The notes: generated by a model from the sequence alone, not told the origin. 7,441 nucleotides of DNA from Candidatus Altimarinota bacterium (GCA_027062145.1 JAMOTX010000042.1:1-7441); one strand, 5' to 3'. Shown: positions 1 through 7,019, counted from the first letter of the stretch. Numbers and translations are program-made.

Positions 1-1
1 A

Positions 2-577
2 AATAAAAGTGCAATTGAATTAAATATATATAATGACGCAAAAAAGAATTTATCAATATTAGATAATAGAAAAAAATTACTTGAAGAAAAAAGAGTTTTT
101 TATAAATGATTAATTCCCTTTATTCAAACTAAATCTAAAAAAGATTATTTAGCATATATTAAAAAAGATGCGACAATATTTAATAAACAAAACATAGTAA
201 ATACAGATATAGTTGTGAAAAAAGACCTATTAGAAAATAAAGTAAATAGAATAGAAGACACTATACTTAAACATCAAAAATTCATTAATAATAGTATAAA
301 AAATATCATAGAAACTAGACTTGATAGTAAAATTAATAATTTAAAAACAAATAGTACATTTAAAGTTTTAAATAATGAATCTAAAGTTAAAGTTTTAGAT
401 AAAACAATAATTAAGATAAAAATTAAGCTTGAAAATCTACAAATATCAAAATGAAATACTAACTCATGAATTTTAATTAATTCAACTATTTCAGATAATA
501 TATTAATAAAAAAAATAAAAACTTATAATATGGCTATTTCTAAATTAGAATTATTTAAAAATCAATTTATAAAATAA
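2..577 (+). CDS. Hypothetical protein, C-terminal part (start lies before the window)
   Basis: An open frame runs from the first bases to a TAA at 575-577 and gives 191 residues, read with UGA as Gly. I do not recognise the family. The product is Lys/Asn/Ile/Leu-rich and looks mainly helical. The section around residues 10-35 (containing ILDNRKKLLEEKR) and the section at about 75-140 have the charged/hydrophobic pattern of amphipathic or coiled-coil helices. No membrane segment is visible and there is no Cys. Three in-frame UGA codons lie in YKG, SKG and NSG; there is no GGN glycine and no TGG. A standard-code caller would see only a 79-codon piece starting at a GTG (215) and ending at a UGA (452), which is probably not a real start or stop. 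The stop overlaps a terminator palindrome. Confidence is high that it is coding and nil on function. Confidence 0.8.
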
Positions 578-605
578 AAAAAGAACTAATATTAGTTCTT
601 TTTTT
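576..605. terminator. Bidirectional terminator between convergent genes
   Basis: A perfect 30-base palindrome (15 + 15) has its core aagaactaat/attagttctt at 581-600 and is flanked by A and T runs. Each strand therefore shows a hairpin followed by a U-tract. It sits exactly between the plus-strand gene ending at 577 and the minus-strand epimerase ending at 604, and overlaps both stop codons. Confidence 0.85.
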
Positions 606-1995
606 ATTTTATATTCCAATTAAAGAATTTTTCTAAATTTAATCTTTCATCATCAAATTTAAATAATTTTCAGTCTTTTTTAAGCATAAATAATACTTCA
701 TCAACTATTTTTTTAGAAACATTTGATCAATATAAATGCTTATCATTGATCATTTCTTTATTTGATATTGCTCATTTAACAATTTCTACCATTAATTTAG
801 AATTAATAGGAGGAGCTATTATGTTAGTTCATTTAAGTATTGTTTCTGTTCTATCACTTCAAAACCTAAATGTAACACATGGCACTCAGACAATATTAGC
901 TTCTTCTTGCATACTTCATGAATCAGTTACAACTGCTCATGCTTTTGATATCATATCTATTACTTCAGAATGATGTGCTAATGCAGGTCAATACGCAAAA
1001 TTTTCTTTATATTTTTCTTTTAATTCCTCAATATCTGCTCTTAATCCATAATTATCAATTGCAAACTCACTTGCATACAATCATAAAAAGCAAACATGAA
1101 CACCATCTTCGATTAATTTTTTAATTGCATTATATATAACTAAAAACCTTTCTTTTTTTCAAGTATTTTCTCTTCTGTGAATTGTTACAAATATAAAAGG
1201 TTTTCATTTCATATTAGGAAATTGTTCAAATGCTGTAGAATCTTTCATTTTTAATTTTGAAATTTCAATAGCATCAGCAATAGTATTACCTACCACTTTA
1301 ATATGTTCTTCTGGAAATCATTCATCTATAAGAGTTTTTTTGTATAATTCTACAGGTGCTGCGAACAATCAAGTTGATCACTCAATAGCTCTAGTATCGA
1401 ACTGTTCTGGATAGGGTTCGATACTACCTCTTTCATAAATATCAAAAATTTGTAATGATTTATAATAATTATCCCATTTAAATCTTCATTTTTCAAAATT
1501 TTCAAATAAGTCGTAATAAAAATCTTTTGATGGAGTAAATGTTCTAATTCACGCTTCTACATGAACAACAGCAAATTTATTTAAAAATGCTGCCTTATCA
1601 GCAGTAGTTGCAGTCATTGTGTCTCAATGAACATATGGAACTGGTATTTTTTTGTAATTTTCATATAAATCAACCAAAAAATCTCATAATCTTTCAACTA
1701 TTAATGAATATTTTTTATGGATATCTCAAAAAATATTTAAATTTAAATCTACTTCCATTCAAAATTCATCTAAAACTCATTTACTTAGATTGTAATCATA
1801 ATGTTGTCACGTATGAACAAGTATAACTAGTTCACCTCTACTTATTAATTCCTTATATAGAGGTGCTTGCTTGATGATATCAGGCTTTGTTGCAATCATT
1901 ATGATATGTGCATACTTATTCGTACTGGTTTGAATATCAGACCAAAAATTGTCTCTAATGTATATGTCGTTATTTTTAACTATTTTTTGATTCAT
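604..1995 (-). CDS. wecB: UDP-N-acetylglucosamine 2-epimerase (WecB-like)
   Basis: This 463-residue product should interconvert UDP-GlcNAc and UDP-ManNAc in the cytosol, feeding surface-glycan synthesis. Family motifs appear in order: ATKPDIIKQAPL (35-46, for GTRPEAIKxAPL), TGQHYD (62-67), VHGDT (122-126), HVEAGIRT (145-152), PYPEQFDTR (194-202, for PWPEEANR), VVGNT (234-238), TIHRREN (271-277), VTDSGSMQEEA (356-366) and GTN (389-391). The Asp of HGDT, the Glu of HVEAG, the first Glu after PYP and the His of HRRE match the key acidic residues and His of E. coli WecB. Glycines 63, 124, 149, 279, 360 and 389 are UGA; in all 23 UGA and 5 GGN encode Gly. TGG encodes Trp 18, 174 and 460. Two oddities are a roughly 30-residue N-terminal extension and about 36 extra residues between HVEAGIRT and PYPEQ. 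The ATG abuts a palindrome. The TAA lies in the shared terminator. Confidence 0.93.
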
Positions 1996-1996
1996 A

Positions 1997-2038
1997 AAAA
2001 GTCTATATAATTATAATAAAATAATTATATAGACTTTT
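1997..2038 (-). terminator. Perfect 18-bp inverted repeat between the transporter operon and the epimerase
   Basis: The arms are 1997-2014 and 2021-2038, a perfect 18-bp match with a 6-base loop (2015-2020). Read on the minus strand, the hairpin ends in a T-run that touches the epimerase ATG. It lies 22 bases after the last transporter's stop, so it is probably that operon's terminator. The minus strand also offers TTGCAT and TATAAT 15 bases apart in this interval, so the element may also carry the epimerase promoter. That second role is weakly supported. Confidence 0.6.
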
Positions 2039-2060
2039 AAAAACATGCAAGAAATAAAGT

Positions 2061-2933
2061 TTAATTTTTGAATAAAACTCATATTACAATACAAACAGCT
2101 ATTAATAAAGTAACAAATATATCTTTTTTCGAAGGTATTTCTTTAAGTATAAAATATCATAGTATATATATGAAACCTAAGTAAAGTAAACTTAAAAGAC
2201 TTGTTAATACTACTCACAATGTAGAATACATAGTTAGTGCTAATAATATTGATACAATTACTATAGAATTGGTAAATAATAATAATTTTAAATATTTTTT
2301 TGTTAATAGTTTAATTTCTGAAAATTCTTTTTTAATTGTAATTAATATGATAGATATTGATACAACTACAATTGTCTCAGTAAAATAGAAACTAGCTGGA
2401 TTTAATTTAGTTAAAAAATACAATACAGCGAAAACTTGAAATGATTTAATAGTTGAAGAAGCCAATACCATTAAGCTATATTTATTAAATTTGATTTTTT
2501 TATAATCTATACTAGTTGCTATAACTATCACTGATGCAGTTATTGCGCTCAAAAAAGTTATAACATTAGCTCTTTCAGATGTAATAAAAATAAATCCTAT
2601 AATTATTGGAAAGACTTGAAATAACATTGCATAAGGCTGAAGAGTAGATACCTTTTCATTAGCATAAGCAGTTCTTCTAAGAGGATACGTTATGTATAAT
2701 CAAATAGTTGCTATCAATAGTAATAAAAAATCATTGATATCTAATTTAGCATCAATTAAATCATAATCAAATATTCAAATAATAAATAAGACTCATATTA
2801 TACTTAAATGATATCATCTATTAAATAGTGTTTGAAGATTATTTCAGATTTTTTTATTTTCAACAATTTTTTTAGTTAAAACCATTCATGTCGCATTCAA
2901 AAATGACTGTATGATTCATAGTAATATTCCCAT
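2061..2933 (-). CDS. DMT/EamA-like membrane protein, third of three tandem copies
   Basis: This 290-residue, almost wholly hydrophobic protein has about ten membrane segments separated by short Lys-rich loops. That is the usual size and two-repeat layout of EamA-type drug/metabolite transporters in the inner membrane; the substrate is unknown. The first repeat opens at residues 5-25 (LGIIQS, then LTKK); the second starts near residue 150. The C-terminus (FILKEIPSKKD, 261-271) matches FILND-PTKKQ in the two upstream paralogues, as do LQPYAMLFQVFPIIIGF (98-114) and SIDYKKIKF (141-149). Ten glycines are UGA and three are GGN; there is no TGG and no CGG. It is the most diverged copy. The ATG lies 5 bases after the preceding stop, with no Shine-Dalgarno motif, so it is presumably co-transcribed. 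The family call rests on topology and size, not on a diagnostic catalytic motif. Confidence 0.75.
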
Positions 2934-2938
2934 GTTTT

Positions 2939-3808
2939 TTATTTAAAATAATATCAAATACCTATTAAAATTATAACAGTGAACGCAAGTAGTATTTGTT
3001 TTTTAGTAGGTATATCGTTTAATATAAATTTCATTGATAATATAGAAAATACAATTGTGATAAAACTTAGTAATGAAGCTACTAATACCCCACTTGTTTC
3101 TATAATAAACATTCAAAGTATGAAAGATGCCCGTCAAACTGTAGAAGAGATTAATCTATATTTATAAAAATTTTTACTTTGCTTTGTTATTTGTTTAAAA
3201 TCTTTTCTTAAAAATAGATTTAGTGTAACGTGAAAAGTTAAATAAACTAGTATTATAACAGCAAATACATCCATAGTAGTATATGAAAGTAATACACTTC
3301 ACATCGTAAGTGTTGCAATAGCATAAAGAAGTTTAACTGATATATATTGAATTATAACTTTTTCTAGTTTAAAATTTTTAAAATCTATACTAAATAAAAT
3401 TATTACAAAAACTGTAAATAATGCTACTATTAATGTGGTAAAACTTGTATATCATTCATTTCAATAAAATAATATGAATCATATTACGATGATAAATAAT
3501 TTATCGAAACTAGCATATGGTAATATTTTAGATATTTTCACTTTTTTGTAAATTCAAGCCTCTAATATTGCTCATAATCAATCAATTATTCAAGCTATAA
3601 TTAATAAAAATATAACATAGGGGTTGAGAAAAATCTCTGTATTTATTCATAGAATGAACACTAAACTATAAATAAATACAATACCAATCATAGGTCAAAT
3701 CAAAACAAATAATCAATTTGGCAAAGTTGAGTGCTCAGATGATTTTTTCCGAAATGCTCATCAAAGCGATCACATTATAGATGTAATAATTCAAAGTATT
3801 ATATTCAT
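2939..3808 (-). CDS. DMT/EamA-like membrane protein, second of three tandem copies
   Basis: This 289-residue polytopic membrane protein (about ten helices) is the closest relative of the copy just upstream. Shared stretches include F-CGG-KK near the N-terminus, LPY--DKLFI at about 96-107, IDFKNFK (141-147), TSG (238-240) and LSMKFILND-PTKKQI with a GYYFK end. It is probably an inner-membrane transporter of a small metabolite; the substrate cannot be read. Eighteen UGA and three GGN codons encode Gly, including a UGA UGA doublet at residues 16-17. There is no TGG. Two CGG codons, at residues 20 and 226, are the only CGN codons here and may not mean Arg (see findings). All other arginines are AGA. 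The ATG follows the previous stop by 4 bases in an A-run, without an obvious ribosome-binding motif, and the stop is 5 bases before the next gene. Confidence 0.78.
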
Positions 3809-3812
3809 TTTT

Positions 3813-4685
3813 TTATTTAAAGTAATATCAGAATCAAATCAGTAGCAAAACCATAAATGCTAAATATATTTGTTTCTTGGTAGGAGAATCATTTAATATA
3901 AATTTCATAGAAAGTATATTAAATACTATTCCTAAAAATCAAAGTAAAGTAGCAACGATTAGTCATGAAGTTTGTATTATATATAATCATATAATATAAG
4001 CAGTCCGTCAAAGTACAGTTGCTCCTACTCTACTTATATAAAACGTTTTACTTTGTGTTAACATACTCTTAAAAGAATCCTTTAAAATTAACGCAATAGC
4101 TGTATAAATAAGTAATTCAAAAAATAAGTTAACTGCTACAAAAGTTATATTTGTATATTTAAGTAATATGAATCAAATTGATACAACTATTCCAGCTTTT
4201 ATTAATTTTTGAAGTGAGAATAATCAAATTGATTTGGGTATTTTTATATTTTTAAAATCAATAGTGAATACTATTATTAATACTATAGTTAATAGAGTTG
4301 TTCACAATGTTATTAAAGAAGTTTCTTTGTCTGTTCAATAATATAATATTGATCATATTATTACTATAAATAGTTTATCTAAATTATTATATGGTAACAT
4401 TTCAGATAACTTAACAGTTTTTAATACGTGAAGTTGTAAATAAGTATTTATTATTGAAATTATTGTTATTAATACTCATAACAATAAAAAATTATAATCA
4501 CTAAAAATGGAATATTCAATTCAAAAAGTAAAATTTAAGAATATAACCATTCAAATTCAAAAAACAAACGCAAAATATTTAAACATTGTTTTAGTTAATT
4601 TTCAGTTATCTAAAGCTTTTTTCCGAAATGACAATGATGCTGAGTCGAAAGCTGCTGATATAACTCATAATGCGATTGCAAACAT
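3813..4685 (-). CDS. DMT/EamA-like membrane protein, first of three tandem copies
   Basis: This 290-residue protein has about ten hydrophobic helices. It opens with LGVISAAFDSASLSF followed by CGG-KK, and its mid-region LPYNNLDKLFIVIIG (97-111) and TIDFKNIK (141-148) are shared with the next copy. The second half restarts near residue 150 and ends in KFILNDSPTKKQI and GYYFK. Size and internal two-fold layout fit EamA/DMT carriers; no substrate can be inferred. Seventeen UGA and three GGN codons encode Gly; there is no TGG. CGG occurs at residues 21 and 227, homologous to the two CGG codons of the neighbouring copy. The ATG (4685) is the first in frame, sits behind an A-run 22 bases after the stop of the upstream charged protein, and has no Shine-Dalgarno motif. 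It is probably in an operon from 5328 down to 2061. Confidence 0.78.
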
Positions 4686-4707
4686 TTTTTTTAGTTATTA
4701 ATAAAAA

Positions 4708-5328
4708 TTATTTAGTGGCTTCTATAAAAATATCTTTAATTTTTTCCCACAAACTTCTTATATCTTCTTTTTTTCAAAATTTCTTTAAATCCACTTCCTT
4801 TAAACTATCTTTAACATCAATAGTATTTTCTTGAACTATGATTAAATTTTTATCTAATACAGTTAAGAAACCAGAAAATAAATTTAATCACATTGCAGAA
4901 TCAGGATTGATTTTATTTGCAATAAGTGTCAATGATAAATCAAGTCTAGTTAATAATTGCACTCTGAAAATATCATCAGTTAATGCTTTAGAATAATCTT
5001 CTTTAGTTATTCTAAGTTCATCTGGTATATATTGATCAATATCTTTTATTTCATCCATTTGATCAATTTTTTCGAATATTTCTTTAATAGCATCTTCACC
5101 AATATCTTCTCATTCAACAATTTGTTCAGCCACATCTTTAGATATAATTCATTTTTCAACTAATTCTTTTAAGCTTGTTAAATCTTCTTCAGCCTTAATT
5201 TGTGTTGAAATTTTTTCTTTTATTTTTTTATGTTCTAAGTTTTTTATTTCATTATTTTTTAATTCTTTTTCGGAAATAATTTTTTTCTTTTTTTCTTCTT
5301 CATTTAAAGCTCAAGATTCAATTCACAT
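4708..5328 (-). CDS. Hypothetical charged cytosolic protein, first gene of the transporter operon
   Basis: This 206-residue protein is rich in Lys, Glu, Asp and Ile, with no signal peptide and no membrane helix; I do not recognise it. Residues 8-60 are strongly charged and helical, probably coiled coil (a Glu-rich then Lys-rich run near the start, later KELVEKGIISKDVAEQIVEG). A moderately hydrophobic stretch lies near 143-167, and the C-terminus carries a TGG-encoded Trp in SLWEKIKDIF. Six UGA (including codons 2 and 6) and two GGT encode Gly. The ATG at 5328 is the first Met after an in-frame TAA; ATT triplets upstream are not needed. It is followed by the first transporter after 22 bases, so it probably heads that operon and could be a regulatory or scaffold partner, but only position suggests this. 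Confidence 0.78.
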
Positions 5329-5357
5329 AATAGATTTAATTATTTTATAAATATGTC

Positions 5358-5388
5358 ATTATAATATATATTTTAGTTCTTTTTTCAA
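5358..5388 (-). promoter_or_regulatory. Possible sigma-70-type promoter for the charged-protein/transporter operon
   Basis: On the minus strand a perfect TATAAT (5358-5363) has TTGAAA (5383-5388) 19 bases upstream; an 18-base fit uses TGAAAA. It would give a leader of about 20 bases before the ATG at 5328. The long spacer and the very A+T-rich background keep this tentative. Confidence 0.35.
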
Positions 5389-5401
5389 TTAATTATTGTT
5401 T

Positions 5402-5429
5402 TTTACATTAAATAATATACACTTATGTT
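5402..5429 (+). promoter_or_regulatory. Possible promoter for the SPFH-protein gene
   Basis: TTTACA (5402-5407) and TATGTT (5424-5429) are 16 bases apart and would start transcription about 15-18 bases before the ATG at 5453. The match to consensus is modest. The 124-base divergent interval 5329-5452 holds no other feature I can support. Confidence 0.25.
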
Positions 5430-5452
5430 ATTTAATTGATAATAAATTTTTT

Positions 5453-6415
5453 ATGTGAACTATAATATTAACAATTGAAGTAATTATTTGAATTGCTTTA
5501 TCGTTTATTCCAGGTATTTGAGTCTTTATTTGACCTATTTATTTCTTTTTTCTATTCTTTTCATGAATAGTTATAGTTAAGCCAAATACAGTTAGATCGA
5601 AAGAGGTTTTTGGTAAGTATAGTTGAGTTTTAAGACAATGATTTAATTTAGTTGTACCATTTATAACTAGAACTATAAAACAAGACTTATATAGAAAAAA
5701 CTTCCCTGTTGAGGTAGAATGAGTTACTCAAGATAACGTAACAGCTTATATTGGATTAAATGTAATATATTATGTTTCTGATGATAAAAATAGTTCAAGA
5801 GAAGGTAATATCTATAAATCAATTTATAATATAGATGATCCAAAAACTATGATGAGATCAACTATTGATGAACAATTAAGAGCAATGATGGTTACATTTA
5901 CTCATAAAAATATTTTTGCAAAAAGAGAAGAAATTTGAGAAGTTATTGAACAAAGATTAAGAGAAAAATTATCTACTTTTTGATTTACATTAGATTCTAT
6001 CCAAGTAAGAGATGTTAAATTAGAAAGTACAGTAATGTCTGCTATGAACAAAATAATTGAAACTGAAAAATTTAAAGAGGCTGCAATGAATGAAGCAGAA
6101 GCTAAGAAAATAATGCAAGTTAAAGAAGCAGAGGCTGAAATGGAGTCTAAAATATTATTAGGTCAAGGTATGGCTGGGCAAAGATTAAAAATAGCTGAAT
6201 GATTCAAAGAATCTATTGATATGATTAAATGAGCAGATAAATCACTTAATGCTAAATTAATTTTAGATTTTTTACTTGATTCATCAAGAATTGAAACTTT
6301 AGGAAATATAGGTAAAGACTGAAATTCTAAATTAATTTATTTAAATGAAGATTTAGAATGAAAAGTAAGTAAAGCTAGAAATTCTAAATTAATTTCATGA
6401 AGTGATATCATGTAA
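5453..6415 (+). CDS. SPFH/band 7 (stomatin/HIR-like) membrane-anchored protein
   Basis: This 320-residue protein fits the family that forms membrane-bound ring scaffolds, often tied to protease or membrane-microdomain control. Residues 3-43 are hydrophobic and Gly-punctuated: one or two N-terminal membrane segments. The SPFH core follows: VFGKYSGVLRQGFNLVVPFI (52-71), VTQDNVTA (91-98), STIDEQLRAMM (136-146), a helix with REEIGEVIEQRLREKL, and FGFTLDSIQVRDVKL (176-190). Then comes the family's Ala/Glu-rich coiled coil (205-235) and GQGMAGQRLKIAEGFKES (237-254), like the GEGxAxQRxAIxxGLxxS signature of HIR/stomatin proteins. Glycines 58, 63, 177 and 250 of these motifs are UGA; in all 15 UGA and 9 GGN encode Gly. 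The ATG is the first after an in-frame TAA; no Shine-Dalgarno motif precedes it. It stands alone between a divergent operon and its terminator. The partner protease is not in view. Confidence 0.9.
6321..6395 (+). repeat. In-frame 18-base direct repeat near the 3' end of the SPFH gene
   Basis: The 18-mer gaaattctaaattaattt occurs at 6321-6338 and again at 6378-6395. The 57-base offset is exactly 19 codons, so both copies encode NSKLI (after UGA-Gly and after AGA-Arg). This may be a small partial duplication in the C-terminal tail, or simply codon bias. Confidence 0.6.
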
Positions 6416-6416
6416 T

Positions 6417-6446
6417 AAAAAACTAACTTATTTAAGTTAGTTTTTT
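6417..6446. terminator. Bidirectional terminator between SPFH gene and Cys-rich gene
   Basis: The arms 6417-6430 and 6433-6446 are perfectly complementary (core ACTAACTTA/TAAGTTAGT), with an A-run on the left and a T-run on the right. The hairpin is therefore followed by U's on both strands. It starts 1 base after the SPFH stop and ends 2 bases before the stop of the convergent minus-strand gene. Confidence 0.85.
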
Positions 6447-6448
6447 TA

Positions 6449-6784
6449 TTAATATATATTTTTTAATGTTTGCTCATCCTTAAAATCATTAATTTTTTTT
6501 ATTATATTTGTAGCTCTTCAAAAGTTTTTACATTGTTCTCATTTTCAGCAAATATTTGGAATTTCATTTTTTCACATACAATAACCTTTACATCATTTTC
6601 AGTCTGTATTTATAATTAATCATGATGATTTTATTTTAAAATTTGGATTATCTCTAATATCTATTATGTTCAATTGTACTTTTTTTATTAAATCAAAAAT
6701 AGACACAGGTATTTGATTATCTGTATTTTTTATATTATTAGTATCTAGATTATTAGAATTTTTACTTAATTTATTGTTACACAT
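6449..6784 (-). CDS. Cys- and Gly-rich small protein, function unknown
   Basis: This 111-residue protein is not one I recognise. The N-terminal 25 residues are Asn/Lys/Thr-rich and likely disordered. A helical stretch follows (VSIFDLIKKVQLNIIDIRDN, 27-46). Residues 62-89 then form a compact knuckle with Cys at 65, 69, 79 and 85 (C-x3-C-x9-C-x5-C) and many glycines (DGKGCKGYC, CGKGEQC). Four spaced cysteines suggest a metal site (zinc or iron-sulfur) or disulfides; Cys2 is separate. No transmembrane helix is seen. Seven UGA and one GGT encode Gly, so a standard-code reading would break the gene into pieces. The TAA abuts the shared terminator. The ATG at 6784 is the first Met after an in-frame TAG at 6827-6829, and 10 bases after the stop of the small upstream ORF. 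It is very probably coding. Confidence 0.7.
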
Positions 6785-6794
6785 ATTATAAGTA

Positions 6795-6923
6795 TTAATA
6801 AATATTTGATAAAATATCTCTCATTTCTATATATCTTTCTTGTTTTCTACATTCAGAACTTCTATGTTTCCTAGTATAAGTTTTTTTAAGTTTTGAATAA
6901 TTATATCATCTTTCATATATCAT
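6795..6923 (-). CDS. Possible 42-residue small protein upstream of the Cys-rich gene
   Basis: The frame starts at ATG 6923, contains one UGA (Gly 6 in YERGYNYS) and ends at TAA 6795. The product is basic and Tyr/Ser/Arg-rich, with a single Cys (HRSSECRKQERY) and a short helical end (IEMRDILSNIY). It is followed 10 bases later by the Cys-rich gene in another frame, an operon-like spacing. The frame stays open upstream with no other ATG (a GTG at 6968 is possible). With only TAA and TAG as stops, a chance frame of this length in such A+T-rich DNA is not negligible. A competing 29-codon frame at 6827-6916 overlaps it. Treat as tentative. Confidence 0.4.
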
Positions 6924-6980
6924 AGTATACTTTATTATTAATAAACATAAATATTTTATCACATATATAATATAAAAGTC

Positions 6981-7013
6981 AAAAAAAGGATAAATATTAT
7001 TATTTATCCTTTT
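6981..7013 (-). terminator. Terminator of the nitronate monooxygenase gene
   Basis: The arms 6984-6996 and 7001-7013 are a perfect 13-bp match (AAAAGGATAAATA and complement) around a 4-base loop. On the minus strand the hairpin is followed by a seven-T run (6981-6987). It lies 6 bases after the TAG at 7020-7022. The remaining interval 6924-6980 shows nothing firm. Confidence 0.85.
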
Positions 7014-7019
7014 AAAAAC

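Larger units (their letters stand above)
2939..4685 (-). repeat. Tandem gene duplication (two closest transporter copies)
   Basis: The two copies have nearly identical lengths (289 and 290 residues), share collinear motifs end to end, and have equivalent downstream junctions. In each, the GYYFK-stop is followed by a short A-run and the next ATG (TAAAAAACATG and TAAAAAAATG). The repeat unit is about 875 bases. The third copy (2061-2933) has the same length but is much more diverged. Confidence 0.75.

Noticed and set aside
746..1124. Plus-strand open frames at 746-973 and 918-1124
   Set aside because: They are antisense to the epimerase, low-complexity, and lack any recognisable motif.
1608..1826. 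Plus-strand open frame opposite the epimerase N-terminal half
   Set aside because: Shadow of a gene with strong motif support on the other strand.
1807..1995. A 62-residue protein, or a decayed epimerase pseudogene full of stops
   Set aside because: All interruptions are UGA at Gly sites. With code 25 the gene is intact at 463 codons and has all family motifs.
2214..2627. A separate 137-residue membrane protein ending at 2214 under the standard code
   Set aside because: It is the middle of the 290-residue transporter: the bounding TGA is a Gly codon and the start is an internal Met.
2979..3167. Plus-strand open frame within the second transporter
   Set aside because: Antisense to a conserved paralogous gene and not matched opposite the other copies in a conserved way.
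4507..4701. Plus-strand open frame opposite the first transporter's start
   Set aside because: Antisense shadow; the minus-strand reading has paralogues and operon spacing.
6827..6916. A 29-codon minus-strand frame in the same frame as the Cys-rich gene, separated by a TAG
   Set aside because: Too short to support and overlaps the longer 42-codon frame. TAG shows no sign of readthrough elsewhere, so a joined protein is not supported.
6924..6929. TATACT as a -10 box for the small ORF
   Set aside because: It directly abuts the ATG, so transcription would start inside the coding sequence.
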